From assembly GCF_021654795.1 (NCBI RefSeq), contig NZ_AP025344.1, positions 1,254,501 to 1,318,500 on the forward strand: DNA of 64,000 nt. The letters run 5' to 3'. The stretch's first letter is position 1; every line of letters starts with the position of its first letter. A program made the position numbers and the translations under genes. The notes below the pieces were generated by a model. That model ran no database searches, was not told the DNA's origin, and saw nothing but the letters and a program-made list of their open reading frames with translations. This DNA comes from Paenibacillus dendritiformis (lineage in GTDB: Bacteria > Bacillota > Bacilli > Paenibacillales > Paenibacillaceae). Shown in pieces: positions 1 to 9,071 of this stretch.

Positions 1-185
1 TTGTCTATATGCTCACCGCCGGAATCGTGGCATTGGTCGTTGTAGCGTTGTTCGTCGTAGGCCTCGTCGCGTTCCGCGTCGTGCGCCAGGATGAGCTCGG
101 AAGCTATCCGCGGTTCGTTCAGAAGGCGCTGCGCCCATTAATGCGCCTGCAGGGCGGAGCGGCACGCGGACGCGCGCGAAGATAG
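1..185 (+). CDS. C-terminal end of a membrane protein (5' end outside window)
   Basis: An open frame (codons in phase with position 3) runs in from the left edge and stops at TAG 183-185, leaving about 60 residues. It shows one strongly hydrophobic segment (LTAGIVALVVVALFVVGLVA) followed by a basic tail rich in Arg and ending RGRARR. This is what the last transmembrane helix and cytoplasmic tail of a polytopic protein look like. The tail faintly resembles the end of SpoVB/polysaccharide-flippase proteins, but that is only an impression and the family cannot be fixed from so little. A clear terminator follows about 45 bases after the stop. Confidence 0.5.
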   Translation, partial: VYMLTAGIVALVVVALFVVGLVAFRVVRQDELGSYPRFVQKALRPLMRLQGGAARGRARR

Positions 186-229
186 CCACGTTTTCGTTCT
201 CGTATGATCACACTGGCTTAGAACGGGTC

Positions 230-275
230 ATGGCCCGGTCCCTCTCGCATGAGAGGGGCCAGGCCATTTTTTTTG
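230..275 (+). terminator. Rho-independent terminator
   Basis: ATGGCC-N4-CCCTCTC-gcat-GAGAGGG-N4-GGCCAT forms a long hairpin directly followed by a run of eight T. It ends the transcript of the partial membrane-protein gene at the left edge. Confidence 0.9.
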
Positions 276-300
276 TCAGTCTAAGACGGCCTTATCGCGT

Positions 301-512
301 TTGCCATTTCCCCCAAGGTCAGGACTTGTCGTGAAGCTGCCACTTGACTTAAAACGGAAGGAACCGCTTGCAAGGAATCATGCTTTATAAAAATTGGCGG
401 CTGACGAGCTGAGATAGTGCCGATATGGGCGTTGGGGAAGGTGAACCTGACCAGAAGGGATATTGCCGATAAGGCCGATGGGGAAGGGTTACCCTGACCA
501 GATGGGAGACTC
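301..512. repeat. Dispersed intergenic repeat cluster (CCTGACYNGATGGGAGA family)
   Basis: The gap 276-659 has no convincing gene. It holds plus-strand copies of a repeat whose core reads CCTGACCAG(A/T)(A/T)GGGA, starting at 446 and 493 (47 bases apart), a degraded copy near 400 that keeps the downstream TGCCGAT, and an inverted copy around 306-323. The same core and the same 47-base spacing recur at 33788-33950, and reversed copies lie at 33361-33618. Function unknown. Confidence 0.65.
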
Positions 513-586
513 CATAAAGGGTTCAAGGGGAGGAGCGGTTCATTTGATTACCTTTAATTACCTTTTGACTTTTTTTCTGAAAAGTA

Positions 587-615
587 TAAAAAAGTATAGC
601 GAAAATGTCCGATAT
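587..615 (+). promoter_or_regulatory. Candidate SigD-type promoter for the chemoreceptor gene
   Basis: TCCGATAT at 608-615 matches the SigD -10 GCCGATAT at seven of eight positions. An A-rich TAAA/AAAA -35 lies at 587-592; spacing is 15 if AAAA 589-592 is used and 17 if TAAA 587-590 is used. SigD control is usual for Bacillales chemoreceptors, which supports the call. The -35 is weak because the whole stretch is A-rich. Confidence 0.5.
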
Positions 616-659
616 ACGTACAGAGTTGAATTTAAAACGGACAAAGAGGAGATTTTACA

Positions 660-2636
660 GTGAAATACGGTAAAAACTGGGCGCAGTCGATCCGGCATTC
701 CATGCAAAAAAAGATGATTCTGCTGCTCACCTGCTTTATCATCGTTCCAACGATTATTCTTATTGTCGTCTTGACAATTACGGCATCGAACAACACCAAG
801 AATATGATGTATGACGAGGTCAATGAAGCGACGAAGTCGATCTCGCGGCTGCTGAATCAATCGTACGAGACGAATGCTCATATGATTGGCAGCCTGGCCA
901 ATTCGATTAACGAGTACCCGCAGGACATCGAGCGAATCAAGCATCGGGTGACGGAGCTTGCAGGAGACGTCAACACGATTTTAAATGCCTATGTGGTGCT
1001 GGGAGACAAGTATCTCGACAGCAACGGCAGCAAGCTCAGCGTTGATGATGCCACCCAACGCGAATGGTATCAGTTGGCCTTGCAGCGCCCGAGCGAGGTC
1101 ATTGTCTCGAAGCCTTATAAGGATATCATTACGGGAAAACTGATTATGACGTTCTCGCACTCGCTGCCGAACGGAGCCGGTGTCGCGGGAATCGATGTCT
1201 CGATCGATAACATTAAGCAATCGGTCAGTCAATTCAAAGTCGGAGACAGCGGTTATATCAGTCTCATCGACAATGATAATCGAATCTTATTCCACCCGGA
1301 ATATGAGCAAGGGACGCAAGTGGACAAGGAGCAATATAAAGAGCTGTTGGCAGACGAATATGGAGTGTTCCTGTCCAGCGCGGACGGGCGGAATGAGTTC
1401 ATCAGCTTCGATAAGCGGAACAAATTCGGCATCAACATCGTCTCGGTTCTTAGCCTTGGCGAAATCAATCAGCAAGCGAATCAGATCGTCATTATCGCTT
1501 CGGTGTTCCTCGTTGTGCTTATCGGGCTAATTGGATTATTTCTGTGGAGATTTGTCCGCAATATTATCCGCCCCGTCGTTCGGATACAGCAATCGACAGA
1601 GCGGATCGCGGCCGGGGATTTCACGGTCCGCATTCCGACAAGCGGCCGGACGGATGAAATCGGTTGTCTGGAGAAAAATTTCAATGCCATGTCGCAGGCA
1701 TTAGCCGAAATTATGACGCAAATTCGCGAAGTATCCGAATCGGTCGCGGCTTCCGCCGAGGAGCTGTCGGCGAATTCGGAGGAGAATCTCAGTTCTCTGC
1801 AAGAAGTATCTGCGTCCTACCAGCAAGTGTCGGCGCAGTCGGCACAGTTGAACGAGCGCTTGAATGTCGCGACATCCCAAGCGCATCAGTCTTCGGCGCA
1901 TCTCAAGCGCGTCGTCGAATTGGTCGGAAATTCCTCCCATGCGGCGCATGAGATGAGCGAATGGGCCGTGAATGGGGAGAAGGCGCTCGAAAACGTGCGG
2001 AAGCAGATGGAGGCCATTACAAAGAACACGGAACAAGCCAAGGCGGAGACCGAACGGTTGAATGAGCAATCGCATGATATTCACCGCATCGTCATCTTTA
2101 TTCAAGAGGTGGCGGCACAGACGGAGCTGCTTGCGCTTAACGCGTCGATTGAGGCGGCCCGGGCCGGAGAACACGGCCGCGGCTTCGCCGTCGTCGCGAG
2201 CGAGGTCCGCAAGCTGGCCGAGGAGACGAAGGAAGCGGCCGGAAAGATTACGGGCGTCGTGCAGCAAATGAGAGAGCGCTCCGAATCGGTATGGGCCGCT
2301 ATGCAGGATGGAGTCGAGACCGTGGCCGAAGGGCAAGCGATGACGCAAGCGGTGACGGACAGATTCTCCGATATGTTCCAGGCTATCGATGAGATGAACA
2401 TTCAATTGAGCCATGTTGCTGATTTGGGTGCCCAGCTTGCATCTTCCAACAGCGAGATGATCGAGTCGTTCGATGCCGCAAGCGAGATGACCAATGTGAC
2501 CCTGGTGGAAATGGAGACCGTAGCGGCGGCGAGCGAGCAGCAGAATGCCGCGATGCAGGAGATGGCATCGTATGCGAATCATCTGGCAACCATTGCTGAC
2601 GATCTGCAGCAGTTGTCCGCGCGCTTCAAGTCCTAA
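660..2636 (+). CDS. Methyl-accepting chemotaxis protein
   Basis: A 658-residue chemoreceptor that senses an extracellular ligand and controls CheA at the cell pole. Order of parts: basic N-terminus, TM1 about residues 18-40, a roughly 230-residue extracellular sensor of dCache type, TM2 about 275-295 ([19 protein letters not shown]), a HAMP domain to about 350, and the long cytoplasmic coiled coil. The signalling hairpin tip is visible as [20 protein letters not shown] and [17 protein letters not shown]. The start is GTG at 660 with AAAGAGGAG upstream, and a SigD-like promoter lies just before it. The gene is monocistronic, closed by a terminator at 2657. Ligand unknown; dCache receptors often bind amino acids or carboxylates. 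Confidence 0.95.
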   Translation: MKYGKNWAQSIRHSMQKKMILLLTCFIIVPTIILIVVLTITASNNTKNMMYDEVNEATKSISRLLNQSYETNAHMIGSLANSINEYPQDIERIKHRVTELAGDVNTILNAYVVLGDKYLDSNGSKLSVDDATQREWYQLALQRPSEVIVSKPYKDIITGKLIMTFSHSLPNGAGVAGIDVSIDNIKQSVSQFKVGDSGYISLIDNDNRILFHPEYEQGTQVDKEQYKELLADEYGVFLSSADGRNEFISFDKRNKFGINIVSVLSLGEINQQANQIVIIASVFLVVLIGLIGLFLWRFVRNIIRPVVRIQQSTERIAAGDFTVRIPTSGRTDEIGCLEKNFNAMSQALAEIMTQIREVSESVAASAEELSANSEENLSSLQEVSASYQQVSAQSAQLNERLNVATSQAHQSSAHLKRVVELVGNSSHAAHEMSEWAVNGEKALENVRKQMEAITKNTEQAKAETERLNEQSHDIHRIVIFIQEVAAQTELLALNASIEAARAGEHGRGFAVVASEVRKLAEETKEAAGKITGVVQQMRERSESVWAAMQDGVETVAEGQAMTQAVTDRFSDMFQAIDEMNIQLSHVADLGAQLASSNSEMIESFDAASEMTNVTLVEMETVAAASEQQNAAMQEMASYANHLATIADDLQQLSARFKS

Positions 2637-2656
2637 ACTAAAGACAGTCGTCCGCA

Positions 2657-2697
2657 AAAGAGCGTCCGGGCCGATAACGGCCGGCGCTCTTTTTGCT
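2657..2697 (+). terminator. Rho-independent terminator after the chemoreceptor
   Basis: AAGAGCG-tccgggcc-gata-acggccgg-CGCTCTT followed by TTTTT. Strong stem immediately after the stop codon of the chemoreceptor gene. Confidence 0.85.
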
Positions 2698-2734
2698 GCC
2701 GCGATGTTCGAAATTCGTTACATCCGGGTGCCGC

Positions 2735-2767
2735 TGCAACCGGTTTGCAACCTTGTTCCTGTTAACT
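2735..2767 (+). promoter_or_regulatory. Direct-repeat operator TGCAAC-N5-TGCAAC before the thiolase gene
   Basis: TGCAAC at 2735-2740 and again at 2746-2751, exactly 11 bases apart, 52 bases before the thiolase start. The same arrangement, with the extended match TGCAAC(C/T)G(G/A)TTTGCAACCT, precedes the ABC-importer operon at 9006-9022. Ten bases downstream of the second half-site lies TTAACT, a poor -10 but at the same spacing as the good TATGAT of the second copy. Proposed binding site of the BTAD-type regulator encoded at 5602-8991. Confidence 0.6.
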
Positions 2768-2802
2768 GGAGGCGACTCTAGACTGAACAAGAGGTGGACG
2801 AC

Positions 2803-3984
2803 GTGAACGAGGTATTCATTGCGAGTGCTGTGCGCACTCCGATTGGAACGATGCAGGGCAGCTTCCAGGATACGGCGGCCACGGAGCTTGGAGCCGTTGT
2901 GATGAAGGAAGCTTGCCAGCGCGCGGGAGCGGCCGGCGAGCGAATAGACCACGTATATATGGGGCAAGTGCTGCAGGGCGGAATTGGGATGAACGGGGCG
3001 AGGCAGGCATCGCTGCGGGCGGGCATTCCGGTGCGGGTTCCGGCGACGAGCGTGAATCTCGTATGCGGCTCGGGCCTGCAGGCCGTGATGGGTGGAGCCC
3101 AGTGCATCCGTTCGGGAGATGCGGACGTGATCGTGGCGGGCGGAATGGAAAATATGTCTCAGTCTCCTTACATGCTGAAGAAGGCGCGACAGGGCTACCG
3201 GTACGGGCACGGGGAACTGGTTGATTCGGCGCTGCATGACGGGCTGACGTGCGCGATTATCCGTCAGCCGATGGGGTGGACGGCGGAACGCCTTGCCGAG
3301 CGCTACGGACTTACGCGCGAGGAGCAGGATGCCTTCGCGCTGCGGAGCCAGCAGCGGGCGCAGGCGGCGATGGAGGACGGACGGTTCCATGAGGAGATCG
3401 TGGCGGTATCCGTTGCGGACCGCCTGGGCGGTGCGCGCCTGATCGCGGCGGATGAACATCCCCGTCCGGGGCTGACGATGGAGGCGCTGGCCAGGCTGAG
3501 GCCGGCTTTCAGCGCGCAAGGCACGGTGACGGCGGGCAATTCGTCAGGCATCAATGATGGCGCGGCGGCTGTCGTCCTGTGCGGCCGGAAGGCGGCCGAC
3601 ACGCACGGCATCGCCCCGGTCGCAGCAATCCGCGGGTATGCCGCAGTCGGGCTTGAGCCGGAGTGGATGGGGCTTGGCCCGGTTCCGGCTCTGAAGGAGG
3701 CTATCCGCAGGGCGGGCTTGCGGCTGCAGGACATCGGCCTGTTCGAAGTCAATGAGGCGTTCGCGGCGCAAACGCTGGCCGTAATGAACGAGTTGGGGCT
3801 TGATCCCGAACGGGTGAATGTGAACGGCGGGGCCATTGCGCTCGGCCATCCGATCGGCGCGAGCGGCGCGCGGGTGCTGGTCACCTTGATTCATGAGATG
3901 CGGCGCAGGCACATTCGCTATGGCGCAGCGTCTCTATGCGTAGGAGGGGGCCATGGTGTCGCTGTTGTTGTCGAACGGAGCTGA
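2803..3984 (+). CDS. Thiolase (acetyl-CoA C-acyltransferase family)
   Basis: A 393-residue cytoplasmic thiolase that would join two acyl-CoAs or cleave a 3-ketoacyl-CoA. The three family catalytic residues are present: nucleophile Cys88 in VNLVCGSGLQAV, His349 in GGAIALGHPIGASGAR and Cys379 in SLCVGGGHG. GTG at 2803 is preferred because AGAGGTGG lies just upstream at a normal distance; an in-frame GTG at 2794 would overlap that ribosome site. First gene of an operon with the CoA ligase, whose SD lies just after this stop codon. No acyl-CoA dehydrogenase or enoyl-CoA hydratase is nearby, so the pair is not a complete beta-oxidation unit. Biosynthetic versus degradative direction cannot be told from sequence. 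Confidence 0.93.
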   Translation: MNEVFIASAVRTPIGTMQGSFQDTAATELGAVVMKEACQRAGAAGERIDHVYMGQVLQGGIGMNGARQASLRAGIPVRVPATSVNLVCGSGLQAVMGGAQCIRSGDADVIVAGGMENMSQSPYMLKKARQGYRYGHGELVDSALHDGLTCAIIRQPMGWTAERLAERYGLTREEQDAFALRSQQRAQAAMEDGRFHEEIVAVSVADRLGGARLIAADEHPRPGLTMEALARLRPAFSAQGTVTAGNSSGINDGAAAVVLCGRKAADTHGIAPVAAIRGYAAVGLEPEWMGLGPVPALKEAIRRAGLRLQDIGLFEVNEAFAAQTLAVMNELGLDPERVNVNGGAIALGHPIGASGARVLVTLIHEMRRRHIRYGAASLCVGGGHGVAVVVERS

Positions 3985-4006
3985 ACCGGAACGGAGGGAT
4001 CGGGCG

Positions 4007-5509
4007 ATGCATGACAGCGCGCTGCAATGGTTCGATAATCGGTGCCGGCATACTCCGGATCGGATTGCCGCGGTAGATTGGCACAGACAGATCCGTCTTA
4101 CGTACCGGACGCTGCATCGCCGCGCGGAGCGGCTGGCTGCGGCCCTGCAATCATCGGGGATCGGGCTTGGCGACCGGGTGGCCGTCCTGCTGCACAATCA
4201 GACGGAGATGCTGGAAGCCGTGCTCGGCTGCGGCATGATCGGGGCAATTGCGGTGCCGTTGAATTGGCGGTTGTCCGTGGCCGAGCTTCACGGGATGATG
4301 CTGGACTGCGAACCGAAGCTGATGATGTATGACGCCGTTGAGCCGGAGATGGCACGGCTGGCGACGGGGCTTCCGCGGGCGGACAGCGCCCTGCTGCCTG
4401 TTGCCGCATTGGACTCAAGCGCAGGCTGCCCGGCGGTGCGGCGCCATCATCCGGCGCATGGCGATGCGTGGATGATGATCTATACCGGCGGCACGACCGG
4501 GAAGCCGAAGGGGGTGGTGCTGACGCATGGTTCCGTGTATTGGAATGCGGTCAACACGGTCGTCAGCTGGCAATTGACGGCCGGAGACGTGACGCCGACG
4601 GTACTTCCGATGTTCCATACGGGCGGGCTGAATGCGCTCACGATGCCGGTGCTGATGGCCGGGGGCACGGTGGTCCTGGTGCGATCGTTTCAGTGCGAGG
4701 AGATGGTCCGGCTCTTGAACGAAGAGCGCTGCACCATTGCGCTCATGGTGCCGACGATGTACCATATGCTGGTCCACTCCAGCGCGTTCGCGGAGGCCGA
4801 ATTTCCGACGATGCGGTCGTTCCTGTCGGGCGGAGCGCCATGCCCGCTATCGGTCTATCAAGCCTTTCAGGCGAAAGGGCTTCCGTTCAAGGAAGGCTAC
4901 GGAGCGACCGAGTCCGGGCCGAACAACTTCGTGATCGATCCGGCGCTTGCGGCGCAGAAGCCGGGCTCCGTCGGCCTGCCGATGATGTTCAGCGAGGCGA
5001 AGCTTATTCCGCTGCAGGGGGATGCCGCACAGCCGGAACCGGATCAGCTCGGAGAACTCGCGCTCCGGGGCGGGCATCTGTTCTCGCATTATTGGAATAA
5101 CGCGGAGGCCACTTCCGCCGCTTGGCGGGAAGGATGGTATATGACGGGGGATCTGGCTTCGCGGGACAAGGACGGTTATTACTATATCGTCGGGCGCAAA
5201 AAAGATATGATCATTACCGGCGGAGAGAACGTATACCCGCTCGAGGTGGAGCAGACGCTGGAGAGCTGCCCGGGCGTCAAGGAGGCGGCGGTCGTCGGGC
5301 TTGCGGACGAGAAATGGGGAGAGGTCGTGGCGGCGGTTGTCGCCGTTGAAGATGGCGCTGCGGTCACGGAGGCCGGCCTTGCCGCTTTTTGTTCGGCCCG
5401 CATCGGCAAATACAAGGTGCCGAAGCGGTATCTGTTCGTTCGTGAGCTGCCGACAACGGCGGTAGGCAAATTAGATAAGAAGCGGATGAGGGAATGGTTC
5501 GGCGGTTGA
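4007..5509 (+). CDS. Acyl-CoA synthetase (AMP-binding, ANL superfamily)
   Basis: A 500-residue acid:CoA ligase that activates a carboxylic acid through an acyl-adenylate. Motifs in order: the A3 loop IYTGGTTGKPKGVVLTH, the A5 motif GYGATESGP, the A7 motif YMTGDLASRDKDG, the hinge region GRKKDMIITGGENVYP and the C-terminal catalytic lysine in VGKLDKKRMRE. An upstream ATG at 3953 lies inside the thiolase gene; ATG 4007 is chosen because GGAGGG is at 3993-3998, just after the thiolase stop. It is closest in layout to medium- or long-chain fatty acid and aromatic acid ligases; substrate not predictable. The Liv-type importer in the same locus suggests the acid comes from outside. Confidence 0.93.
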   Translation: MHDSALQWFDNRCRHTPDRIAAVDWHRQIRLTYRTLHRRAERLAAALQSSGIGLGDRVAVLLHNQTEMLEAVLGCGMIGAIAVPLNWRLSVAELHGMMLDCEPKLMMYDAVEPEMARLATGLPRADSALLPVAALDSSAGCPAVRRHHPAHGDAWMMIYTGGTTGKPKGVVLTHGSVYWNAVNTVVSWQLTAGDVTPTVLPMFHTGGLNALTMPVLMAGGTVVLVRSFQCEEMVRLLNEERCTIALMVPTMYHMLVHSSAFAEAEFPTMRSFLSGGAPCPLSVYQAFQAKGLPFKEGYGATESGPNNFVIDPALAAQKPGSVGLPMMFSEAKLIPLQGDAAQPEPDQLGELALRGGHLFSHYWNNAEATSAAWREGWYMTGDLASRDKDGYYYIVGRKKDMIITGGENVYPLEVEQTLESCPGVKEAAVVGLADEKWGEVVAAVVAVEDGAAVTEAGLAAFCSARIGKYKVPKRYLFVRELPTTAVGKLDKKRMREWFGG

Positions 5510-5541
5510 CGCAAGTCGGCCGCTTTTTTGCGGAAATCAGA

Positions 5542-5569
5542 TTAGCAATCGAAGCAAATATGCTACAAT
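5542..5569 (+). promoter_or_regulatory. Possible SigA promoter of the large regulator gene
   Basis: TTAGCA at 5542-5547 and TACAAT at 5564-5569, 16 bases apart, 33 bases before the regulator start. The -35 is weak. No TGCAAC direct repeat is present here, so the regulator does not seem to use that operator for itself. Confidence 0.35.
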
Positions 5570-5601
5570 ATACAGGAGAAAATGGGAAAGAGAGGTTCGT
5601 T

Positions 5602-8600
5602 ATGAAGGAAGGACGCGTGCTTAAAATGAAGCTGATGCCGCCTCCCTTGAAAAAGCAGCTGCTTCACCGTCCCCGTATTGCGAAGCAGTTGTCCCGTATC
5701 CCGGACTTTCCCCTTACGGTGGTGACGTCGGGCCCGGGGTTCGGCAAGACGACAGCGCTCTCCGCATTTCTTCGATCCTCTGCTTCGGTCTATGCATGGT
5801 ACGGTGTATCTCCCCAAGACAATGACTTCATTCCATTTGTATCTCATATCGTCTATACGCTCAGGCAAGCGGTGCCCGGATTCGGGGAGACCATGCTTGG
5901 GGACATGAAGGGCGGAAGCCGGAGCGGCAGCGAGGATATTTATGCGTTGGCGGATTTGTTTTTAAATGAAGTGACATCGCTTCCACGGCAGACGCTGCTC
6001 ATCATCGACGACTATCACCTGGTGGAAGCGACGGACAGCATCGAGCAGTGGATGCAGTATGTGCTGGCCTATCTGCCCGATTCCGAGAAGCTGCGAATCG
6101 TCATCTCCTCCCGTTCGCGGCCGCAATGGGACAGACTGGCTTCGATGCGTCTCCATGGCCATTTGCTTGAGCTCGCCAGAGAAGACCTCGCTTTTAATGA
6201 AGAAGAAATTGACGTTCTGTTCAGCGATTACTATGATTATCCGTTGTCGTCAAGTGAAGTCAGGCGGATCTTCGAGCAGACGGAAGGGTGGATCATCGCG
6301 GTTCAGCTGATTTGGCAGCGCTTACTTGCGTCGAACGGATCGGTTGCGGAAGCGCTGGAGGCTCCCCGGGAAACGATGGAGGACTTGTTCCAATACTTGG
6401 CCTTGGAGCTGTTCCAGAAGCAGCCGCCGTCTATGCGCACCTTCATGCTGGAGACGAGCATTTTCGATGAGCTGACCGGGGAGTGGTGCGATGCGGTATC
6501 CGGAAGGCACGGATCTCATGCGTTGCTCCTGCAACTGTGCGGCAGCGGCATGCTGTCGGCCGTCGATGAACGGCAATTCCGCTATCATACGCTGTTCCGC
6601 GAATTCCTGGCGGAACAGCTTGGAAGGCAGCCGGAACGGCGCGAGTCTTTGTTGAGGCAGGCGGTGCATGTATTTGCCGCCCGCAAGCGCTATGACCTGG
6701 CGATTGCGCAGGCGGCCGCCCTGCGGGATCCGGAGGAGATGGCGCTCTTGCTGCAGGACGGGGGCGGCGAGCTCATCCGGGACGGACGTCTGGAGCTCGT
6801 CTGCGCCGCGCTGGCCGGACTGCCGGAGCGCATCAAGCACCGGCATCCTTACCTGCTTGTGCTGCAGGGCGATATTTTCCGTTACCAATGTCAATATGAG
6901 GCTTCCGCCGAGCAGTATCGTCTGGCCGAGTACGGAGCCGGCAGCGCAGGCAACCGGATGGTGCAGATGCTGGCTCTCGAAGGGCAGGCGCTCTTGTACC
7001 TGGACACGATTCGCCCAGGCCTGGCAGAGCCCTTGCTTGAACGGGCCATTGCGCTGGCCGAAGCGCTGTACGGATTTTACCCGCTGTTAACGGACGAGGC
7101 GGAAGCCGGCCTGGCGGCAGGGCAGGGGCCATCCGATCCGGATGGGAATCGGCCCGGCCCGCAAGCTCAAGCTTCCTTCTCCGCTTATCGCCCGGAATGG
7201 CACGGGCCTGCGGGAGGGAGGCAGCCGTTGGCGCGGCTGTACGCGATGATGGCCGAAAATATGCTGAACGCGGGCAGAGGGATGGAGGCGCAGATCTGGT
7301 ATAATCGCGCGATACATGCCGATCGGGACAGCCGGGATTGGATTCTGGAGGCGAGGCTGTGCCTGCGGACGGGGCGTCTGCGCGAAGCGAGGGCGAAGCT
7401 GCTGCGGGCTGAGCAATTGGAGCGCGGGGAAGGAATGCCGTATCACGGCCTCAGCTATCATCCGAAGACATTGTCGCGCTCGCATCGGGAGATCGACCTG
7501 CTGCTGTCGATGATCGACAGCATGCGCGGCGAGCCGGCTCCAGCCAAGCGGGCGGCGCAGGAAGGCATGATGCATGGCATCCGCTTGAAGGCCCCCTTCG
7601 TGGAAGCCTGCGGCTGGATGCGGATGGGGCATGCCGCACAGCTGATGGACACCTATGATGCCGGCGTGGCCGCGGATTGCTACCAGGAGGCATTGGCCAT
7701 CATGGAGCGGCTGGAGGTCAAGCGGGGCAGCGCGGAGCCGTATATGGGGCTGTGCCTGCTGTACGGCCGCGCGCGCTCGGCGGAGACGGCGCTGCGGTAC
7801 GGGCAGACCGCCTGGGACGGAACGCAGAGCGCCAACGATGGCTGGCTGACTGCGCTGATCCGCTTGAGCATGGGCATGGCTCTGTTCTATGCCGACCGCT
7901 GCGAGGAAGCCGGGCAGGTGTTTCGCGAATGCGGGGAACGGTTCGTCGCCTGCGGGGATCGGTTCGGCTGCGCCACGGCGGAAATGTGGCTTGCGCTCAT
8001 CGCCTACCGGCTGGATCGGGACAGCGGGTTCGCGGTCTCGATGGAACGCTGTTTGACGCTGGCCGAACAGGAAGGATACTCTTTTCTGTTCACGCGGCGC
8101 ACGTTGTTCGGACCAAGCGACACGCAGCAGCTTATTCCGCCGCTCATCGAAGCGGTCCGGCTCGATCTGTGCCGGGCCTATGCCGCTTCGCTGCTCTCGG
8201 AGCTCGGCATGGACCGCCTGACGTATCATCCCGGCTATACGCTCTATATTGATACGCTGGGCGAGTTCCGCGTTCGCCTGGGCGACGTAGAGCTGGAGGA
8301 GAAAGATTGGCAGCGCGGGAAAGCGAAGGAGCTGTTCCAACTGCTTGTGACCCGACGCCATCGTCCGGCATCGAAGGAAGAACTGCTTAGCGAGCTGTTC
8401 CCTGAGGCGGAGGAGAAAGCGGCGAACCGCGACTTCAAGGTGGCCCTCAACGCCCTGAATACGGCTCTGGAGCCTCATCGCCGCGCCCGATCCGCGCCTT
8501 ATTTTATTTTGCGGCGGGGGCAGGCCTACCAGCTCAATCCGGCTGCGGGCTGGGCGCTGGATGCCGATCGCTTCGAGCGGGAGATCGCGGGCGGGCTTGA

Positions 8601-8991
8601 AGCCGAGGATGCGGCAGAGGCCGTATCCCGGCTGGAGGAGGGGCTGCGCTTATACGATGGAGACTATATGCCGGATCGGCGTTATGAGGATTGGTGCATC
8701 GAGGAAAGAGAGCGGCTGCAGGTGCTGTTCATGCGCGGAGCGGAACGGCTGTCCCGCCTTTATATCGCGTCAGGGGCTTACGAGAAGGCGGTACGGTGGG
8801 CGGAGGCGATGACGGCTAAGGATCGGTGCTGGGAGGAAGCCTATCGCATCTTGATCGCCTGCCATCTCCGGATGAACAACCGGAACCAGGCGCTCAAATG
8901 GTACCGGAAGTGCGCGGCGGCGCTCCAGGATGAGCTTGGCATCGAGCCGATGGCGAGCATTCGGGAGTTGATGGCGGCCGTAACGGAATGA
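5602..8991 (+). CDS. Giant MalT-like ATPase regulator with C-terminal OmpR-type wHTH and BTAD domain
   Basis: A transcription regulator of about 1129 residues. The N-terminus is a STAND-type NTPase like MalT: Walker A GPGFGKTT at residues 44-51 and Walker B TLLIIDDYH. The middle is a long, Ala- and Leu-rich helical-repeat region (TPR-like) usual for inducer sensing. The DNA-binding part is not a LuxR helix-turn-helix; instead LGEFRVRLGDVELEE starts an OmpR-type winged helix followed by a BTAD domain (residues about 880-1125), as in SARP activators. ATG 5602 has AGAGAGG upstream; longer frames start inside the CoA-ligase gene. It sits between the thiolase/ligase operon and the Liv operon, both carrying an 11-bp-spaced direct repeat, and is the obvious candidate to bind them. 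Likely an inducer- and ATP-dependent activator. Confidence 0.88.
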   Translation: MKEGRVLKMKLMPPPLKKQLLHRPRIAKQLSRIPDFPLTVVTSGPGFGKTTALSAFLRSSASVYAWYGVSPQDNDFIPFVSHIVYTLRQAVPGFGETMLGDMKGGSRSGSEDIYALADLFLNEVTSLPRQTLLIIDDYHLVEATDSIEQWMQYVLAYLPDSEKLRIVISSRSRPQWDRLASMRLHGHLLELAREDLAFNEEEIDVLFSDYYDYPLSSSEVRRIFEQTEGWIIAVQLIWQRLLASNGSVAEALEAPRETMEDLFQYLALELFQKQPPSMRTFMLETSIFDELTGEWCDAVSGRHGSHALLLQLCGSGMLSAVDERQFRYHTLFREFLAEQLGRQPERRESLLRQAVHVFAARKRYDLAIAQAAALRDPEEMALLLQDGGGELIRDGRLELVCAALAGLPERIKHRHPYLLVLQGDIFRYQCQYEASAEQYRLAEYGAGSAGNRMVQMLALEGQALLYLDTIRPGLAEPLLERAIALAEALYGFYPLLTDEAEAGLAAGQGPSDPDGNRPGPQAQASFSAYRPEWHGPAGGRQPLARLYAMMAENMLNAGRGMEAQIWYNRAIHADRDSRDWILEARLCLRTGRLREARAKLLRAEQLERGEGMPYHGLSYHPKTLSRSHREIDLLLSMIDSMRGEPAPAKRAAQEGMMHGIRLKAPFVEACGWMRMGHAAQLMDTYDAGVAADCYQEALAIMERLEVKRGSAEPYMGLCLLYGRARSAETALRYGQTAWDGTQSANDGWLTALIRLSMGMALFYADRCEEAGQVFRECGERFVACGDRFGCATAEMWLALIAYRLDRDSGFAVSMERCLTLAEQEGYSFLFTRRTLFGPSDTQQLIPPLIEAVRLDLCRAYAASLLSELGMDRLTYHPGYTLYIDTLGEFRVRLGDVELEEKDWQRGKAKELFQLLVTRRHRPASKEELLSELFPEAEEKAANRDFKVALNALNTALEPHRRARSAPYFILRRGQAYQLNPAAGWALDADRFEREIAGGLEAEDAAEAVSRLEEGLRLYDGDYMPDRRYEDWCIEERERLQVLFMRGAERLSRLYIASGAYEKAVRWAEAMTAKDRCWEEAYRILIACHLRMNNRNQALKWYRKCAAALQDELGIEPMASIRELMAAVTE

Positions 8992-9005
8992 TGGCCGGAT
9001 TGAAG

Positions 9006-9038
9006 TGCAACTGATTTGCAACCTGACCCTCTTATGAT
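9006..9038 (+). promoter_or_regulatory. Direct-repeat operator and promoter of the Liv/KAS III-like operon
   Basis: TGCAAC at 9006-9011 and 9017-9022, 11 bases apart, followed after 10 bases by a good -10, TATGAT at 9033-9038. There is no recognisable -35 hexamer, so the repeat occupies the -35 region, which is typical of activator-dependent promoters and of SARP-type binding sites. The same element precedes the thiolase gene at 2735-2751. Confidence 0.65.
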
Positions 9039-9071
9039 GAACGGGAATTTGAATCGTAAGGGGGTTTTGTC

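Noticed and set aside
2657..3519. 293-codon minus-strand frame over the thiolase gene
   Set aside because: Antisense to the catalytic domains of the thiolase; composition typical of a shadow frame.
7087..8478. 463-codon minus-strand frame inside the large regulator gene
   Set aside because: Shadow frame with the same biased composition, fully inside a gene with clear domains.
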